Source of the DNA: Flavobacterium sp.
Lineage (GTDB): Bacteria; Bacteroidota; Bacteroidia; Flavobacteriales; Flavobacteriaceae
Direction: 5' to 3'
DNA length: 9,144 bases
Assembly: GCA_030150335.1 (NCBI GenBank)
Contig: JASLGC010000290.1
Span: forward strand, 1-9,144
Under the pieces are notes generated by a model. The model had not been told where the DNA came from. It was given only the letters and a program-made list of their open reading frames with translations, and did not search any database. The translations under genes were made by a program, and so were the position numbers. Positions 6,946 through 9,144 of this stretch are shown piece by piece; the stretch's first letter is position 1; every line of letters begins with the position of its first letter.

Positions 6946-6976
6946 CAAATGTAGGGCGAGTAGGAGTGTAAATCAA
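6946..6976 (-). promoter_or_regulatory. Promoter of the peroxiredoxin operon
   Basis: The minus strand carries TTG (complement of 6974-6976), a 20-nt spacer, then TACATTTG (complement of 6946-6953). This is an exact match to the Bacteroidota layout of a TTG-type -33 element and TAnnTTTG -7 element at 17-23 nt. Transcription would start near 6939, leaving a leader of about 40 nt. It is the best promoter in the window. Confidence 0.75.
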
Positions 6977-7010
6977 TTATTTTTGATTATTGTTTTTTAT
7001 AATCGTATAA
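6971..7010. promoter_or_regulatory. Cluster of overlapping dyads at the peroxiredoxin promoter, possible operator
   Basis: Three short inverted repeats overlap just upstream of and across the -33 element. They are AATCAA/TTGATT (6971-6976 and 6983-6988), GATTAT/ATAATC (6985-6990 and 6999-7004), and TTATA/TATAA (6997-7001 and 7006-7010). The position fits a regulator site such as a peroxide sensor, but the sequence is AT-rich and short dyads arise easily, so the call is tentative. Confidence 0.3.
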
Positions 7011-7090
7011 AGAAAACTTATCGTACTCTTTTTTGCCCATGTCTAATATTTTTTTCGCGGTAGCCTTATAGACACTTGAAAGATATAAAG

Positions 7091-7117
7091 AAAAAGCCAA
7101 TTTTAAAAATTGGCTTT
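7091..7117 (-). terminator. Intrinsic terminator of nhaC
   Basis: AAAGCCAATTTT (7093-7104) is the exact reverse complement of AAAATTGGCTTT (7106-7117). On the minus strand the hairpin begins 17 nt after the nhaC stop and is followed by a T-rich run (TTTTTCTTTATA, including the stem end). This separates nhaC from the peroxiredoxin operon. Confidence 0.88.
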
Positions 7118-7134
7118 GTTATAAAAATACTAAT

Positions 7135-8586
7135 TTATTTTTTTGCAAGTTTTCTAATTTTGAAATCCAATGCAGCGTATAGTAACGTTACAAAAGGACT
7201 CAAATAATTAAAGAAAGCGTAAGGTAGGTAAGTCATTGTAGGAATACCCAATACACCTGAGTGATAAGCACCACACGTATTCCATGGAATCAATACAGAT
7301 GTTACTGTTCCTGAGTCTTCTAACGTTCTACTTAAATTCTCTGGTGCTAATCCTTTCGCTTTATAAGCTTCCGAAAACATCTTTCCAGGTACTACGATTG
7401 ATAAGTATTGGTCAGATGTCATTACGTTAATTGCTAAACAGCTTGCTACTGTACTTGCAAATAATCCAAATACGTTATTAGCAATACCTAATAAAGCCAA
7501 TGATATTTTTTGTAATGCACCAATTGCTTCCATTGCTCCACCAAAGAACATCGCACATAAGATAAGCCAAACTGTGTTTAGCATACTTGCCATTCCACCT
7601 GCTTCAAATAATCCGTTAAGACTTTCCAATGGAGACAAGATTCTAATATCTGATGTCAATGCAAGCATTACACCTTTATAAGCATTGTAGAAGTTAAATT
7701 CATCACCACCCGATACTGCAACTACAATAGTAGGTTGGAAGATTAATGCAAAAACACCTCCTAATAATGTACCTATTAATAGCGCAGCAATTGGCTGTAC
7801 CTTTTTTACAATTAAAAAGATAACAAATGCAGGAACTACAAATAACCACGGAGTAATTAAGAATGTATCCGATATAGCGTTTAATGTTTCTGTTGTATCT
7901 ACATCACCAGAGGTACCATATACAATTCCTAAACCTATAAATAATAATAAGGTTACCACATAAGTTGGTACAGTAGTGTACAACATATATTTAATGTGTG
8001 TAAACAAATCTGTACCTGCCATTACTGGAGCTAAGTTTGTTGTATCAGAAAGGGGAGATAATTTATCCCCAAAGTATGCACCTGAAATAACAGCACCACC
8101 AATAACCCCTAAAGGCATTCCCAATGCGTTTCCAATACCTACTAATGCAATACCTACCGTAGCAGATGTAGTCCAAGAACTACCCGTAGCAATAGAAATG
8201 ATAGAAGTAATGATTACACAAGCAGGTAAGTATATAGCTGGGTGTAATATTTTAAGTCCGAAGTAAATCATATTCGGGATAATACCGCTTAATAACCAAG
8301 TACCAGATAATGCACCAACCAATAATAGGATGAATACAGCACCAGAAGTATCTTTTACGTTATTGGTAATTTGGTTTAAGATTTTGTCATAAGACACTCT
8401 GTTGAATAATCCAACACCTGTAGCGATTGCACCTCCGATAAGTAAAATGAACTGATTTGTTCCCGACAGCGCGTCATCCCGGAATACAAACACATTGATT
8501 GCCAATAATCCAACTAAGATAACTACTGGAATTAAGGATTGTAATAATGTGATTGGTTTCTCTGCTTTGTCGTGAGCTTTTTCCAT
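7135..8586 (-). CDS. nhaC: Na+/H+ antiporter, NhaC family
   Basis: This is an inner-membrane secondary transporter, expected to export Na+ in exchange for H+ and so help sodium and pH homeostasis. Some NhaC-family members exchange organic substrates such as malate and lactate, so the exact substrate is not proven. The 483-residue protein has about 11-12 hydrophobic segments. Family motifs are TGSSWTTSATVGIALVGIG (134-152), GAYFGDKLSPLSDTTNLAPV (169-188), VMTSDQYLSIVVPGKM (388-403) and LEDSGTVTSVLIPWNTCGAY (422-441). The first two and last two form the paired discontinuous-helix core seen in the ion transporter superfamily. The ATG at 8584-8586 lies about 30 nt from a candidate -7 element, and the gene ends in its own terminator, so it appears monocistronic. 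Length and ends are normal. Confidence 0.93.
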   Translation of the reverse strand: MEKAHDKAEKPITLLQSLIPVVILVGLLAINVFVFRDDALSGTNQFILLIGGAIATGVGLFNRVSYDKILNQITNNVKDTSGAVFILLLVGALSGTWLLSGIIPNMIYFGLKILHPAIYLPACVIITSIISIATGSSWTTSATVGIALVGIGNALGMPLGVIGGAVISGAYFGDKLSPLSDTTNLAPVMAGTDLFTHIKYMLYTTVPTYVVTLLLFIGLGIVYGTSGDVDTTETLNAISDTFLITPWLFVVPAFVIFLIVKKVQPIAALLIGTLLGGVFALIFQPTIVVAVSGGDEFNFYNAYKGVMLALTSDIRILSPLESLNGLFEAGGMASMLNTVWLILCAMFFGGAMEAIGALQKISLALLGIANNVFGLFASTVASCLAINVMTSDQYLSIVVPGKMFSEAYKAKGLAPENLSRTLEDSGTVTSVLIPWNTCGAYHSGVLGIPTMTYLPYAFFNYLSPFVTLLYAALDFKIRKLAKK

Positions 8587-8614
8587 TTAATTAAATTTAA
8601 ATCATATTTACTTG

Positions 8615-8622
8615 CGAAAGTA
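8615..8622 (-). promoter_or_regulatory. Candidate nhaC promoter, -7 element
   Basis: The minus strand reads TACTTTCG, one mismatch from TAnnTTTG, and would give a leader of about 20 nt before the nhaC ATG. No TTG is seen at the -33 position. Confidence 0.4.
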
Positions 8623-8900
8623 CGCATTTAATTGATTAAAGTAAGAAAAAATTAATGATTAAAGGATTCTTTGTAAAAAAATATTGTTTTTTAGGCTGCT
8701 GATTTTTAACTCGTTAAGTTATATTTTACAAAAAATAAAATTAAGTAGATAAAATATATTGTTAAAAAGTAATTTCTTTATTATATTTACTGAATACTAT
8801 AAAGAAATTTATTAGTATAACTTTACGTTTCTAGTCATTTTAGAATTACGTATAGATATAAAATATTGTTGTTTTGATGTTTTTAGAGGGACATCATATA
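8623..8900. other. Non-coding stretch between divergent nhaC and bestrophin genes, candidate small RNA or leader
   Basis: The 391-nt gap 8587-8977 separates two divergent genes. No protein-like reading frame or tRNA is seen. The stretch is very AT-rich. It contains an 11-bp inverted repeat (8771-8809), a small hairpin TGATGT/ACATCA (8875-8880 and 8891-8896), and leads straight into a strong plus-strand terminator (8901-8935). A 16-codon frame (8877-8927, MFLEGHHIKATYLQNK) ends inside that terminator. No convincing plus-strand promoter was found; TAACTTTA at 8818-8825 is one mismatch from the -7 consensus and is the nearest match. Confidence 0.3.
8771..8809. repeat. 11-bp perfect inverted repeat in the nhaC/bestrophin gap
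   Basis: AATTTCTTTAT (8771-8781) is the exact reverse complement of ATAAAGAAATT (8799-8809), with a 17-nt spacer. It has no T-run after it on either strand beyond general AT-richness, so it is not an obvious terminator. It may be an RNA stem or a protein-binding dyad. Confidence 0.6.
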
Positions 8901-8935
8901 AAGGCTACTTATCTTCAAAATAAGTAGCTTTTTTT
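8901..8935 (+). terminator. Orphan plus-strand intrinsic terminator
   Basis: GCTACTTAT (8904-8912), a 7-nt loop, and ATAAGTAGC (8920-8928) form a perfect 9-bp stem, extended by one G-U and two A-U pairs and followed by seven T (8929-8935). The layout is a textbook intrinsic terminator on the plus strand, but no plus-strand gene lies between it and nhaC. It ends about 43 nt before the bestrophin ATG. Confidence 0.85.
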
Positions 8936-8947
8936 GTGTTTTCCCTT

Positions 8948-8955
8948 TACCTTTG
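8948..8955 (+). promoter_or_regulatory. Candidate bestrophin-gene promoter, -7 element
   Basis: TACCTTTG matches TAnnTTTG exactly. A start near 8962 would leave a leader of about 16 nt before the ATG at 8978. The -33 position would fall inside the terminator hairpin and holds no TTG; a TTTG at 8933-8936 is only 11 nt away, which is too close. Confidence 0.5.
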
Positions 8956-8977
8956 TGTCAACTAAAAAAAAAACAAT

Positions 8978-9144
8978 ATGATTGTTCGCAACAAAAAGCA
9001 TATACTTCAAATGCTTTTTATCTGGAAGGGGTCTGTTTTGAAAAAAATAGCACCAACTTTAATCGCTATCTTTCTTTTTTCTTGGTTAGTTTATTTCTGT
9101 CACTATCTATTTCCTGATGTTATTATTCCTTTAAGCGTTGGAGC
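8978..9144 (+). CDS. Bestrophin-family ion channel, N-terminal fragment
   Basis: The first 55 codons of a plus-strand gene are present before the right edge. The translation begins MIVRNKKHILQMLFIWKGSV and continues with LKKIAPTLIAIFLFSWLVYF, a first membrane helix, then CHYLFPDVIIPLSVGA. This fits the N terminus of bacterial bestrophin homologues (UPF0187/YneE type), which start MIVR, then an LF-W-GSVL segment, a membrane helix, and a P-S loop before the second helix. These proteins are pentameric inner-membrane channels; studied bacterial members conduct cations, unlike the chloride-conducting animal ones. The ATG at 8978-8980 follows an A-rich leader, typical of the phylum. It is divergent from nhaC. 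The rest of the gene, including the pore, lies outside the window, so the family call rests on the N terminus only. Confidence 0.8.
   Translation, partial: MIVRNKKHILQMLFIWKGSVLKKIAPTLIAIFLFSWLVYFCHYLFPDVIIPLSVG

Noticed and set aside
7976..8266. 96-codon plus-strand frame opposite nhaC
   Set aside because: It is antisense to conserved NhaC motifs, with a proline- and isoleucine-rich shadow composition and no promoter.
8655..8702. 15-codon plus-strand frame (MIKGFFVKKYCFLGC) in the nhaC/bestrophin gap
   Set aside because: It is very short, has no promoter or start context, and chance frames of this size are common.
8874..8902. TTGATG-N17-TATAAA resembling an E. coli sigma-70 promoter on the plus strand
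   Set aside because: The primary sigma factor of Bacteroidota uses a different consensus, the match would start transcription inside the terminator hairpin, and such AT-rich matches occur by chance.
1..9144. Mobile elements, CRISPR arrays, tRNA or rRNA genes, and signs of recent transfer
   Set aside because: No transposase, integrase, direct-repeat array, tRNA cloverleaf or rRNA segment was seen, and base composition looks even across the core genes.

Overview
The window reads as a chromosomal core region of a low-GC Bacteroidota bacterium, most likely a member of the Flavobacteriaceae. The reasons are the AT-rich base composition, A-rich translation starts without Shine-Dalgarno sites, promoter elements of the Bacteroidota type (TAnnTTTG, once with an upstream TTG), and a gene order (ftsK, lolA, lptF/G-type permease, ribBA) that I recall from flavobacteria. 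The genus cannot be fixed from this sequence alone. I see no mobile element, CRISPR array, tRNA or rRNA.

All complete genes lie on the minus strand, so they read from right to left. From the right: an nhaC-type Na+/H+ antiporter with its own terminator; then a peroxide-defence operon of a 2-Cys peroxiredoxin (AhpC/Prx1 type), a small thioredoxin with an unusual WCGNC active site, and an 85-residue DUF6952-type protein, closed by a strong hairpin terminator; then a separately transcribed thiol peroxidase, tpx; then an envelope and division operon of ftsK, lolA and an LptF/LptG-family permease with 10-nt gaps; and finally, cut by the window edge, the start of ribB/ribBA. On the plus strand at the far right, the first 55 codons of a bestrophin-family channel gene run off the end.

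The peroxide cluster looks like one functional unit. The operon supplies a peroxidase and a candidate thioredoxin reductant, and a second, unrelated-type peroxidase sits next door under its own promoter. The ftsK-lolA-lptF/G block joins chromosome translocation at the septum with outer-membrane lipoprotein and LPS transport.

The main unexplained part is the 391-nt gap between nhaC and the bestrophin gene (8587-8977). It holds an 11-bp inverted repeat and a very good plus-strand intrinsic terminator with no recognisable gene in front of it. This suggests an unannotated small RNA or a leader/attenuator. Other points worth attention are the thioredoxin that lacks the usual buried Asp, stacked dyads at the ahpC promoter, and a perfect 12-bp inverted repeat between tpx and ftsK. 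I found no clear evidence of a wholly new multi-gene system.
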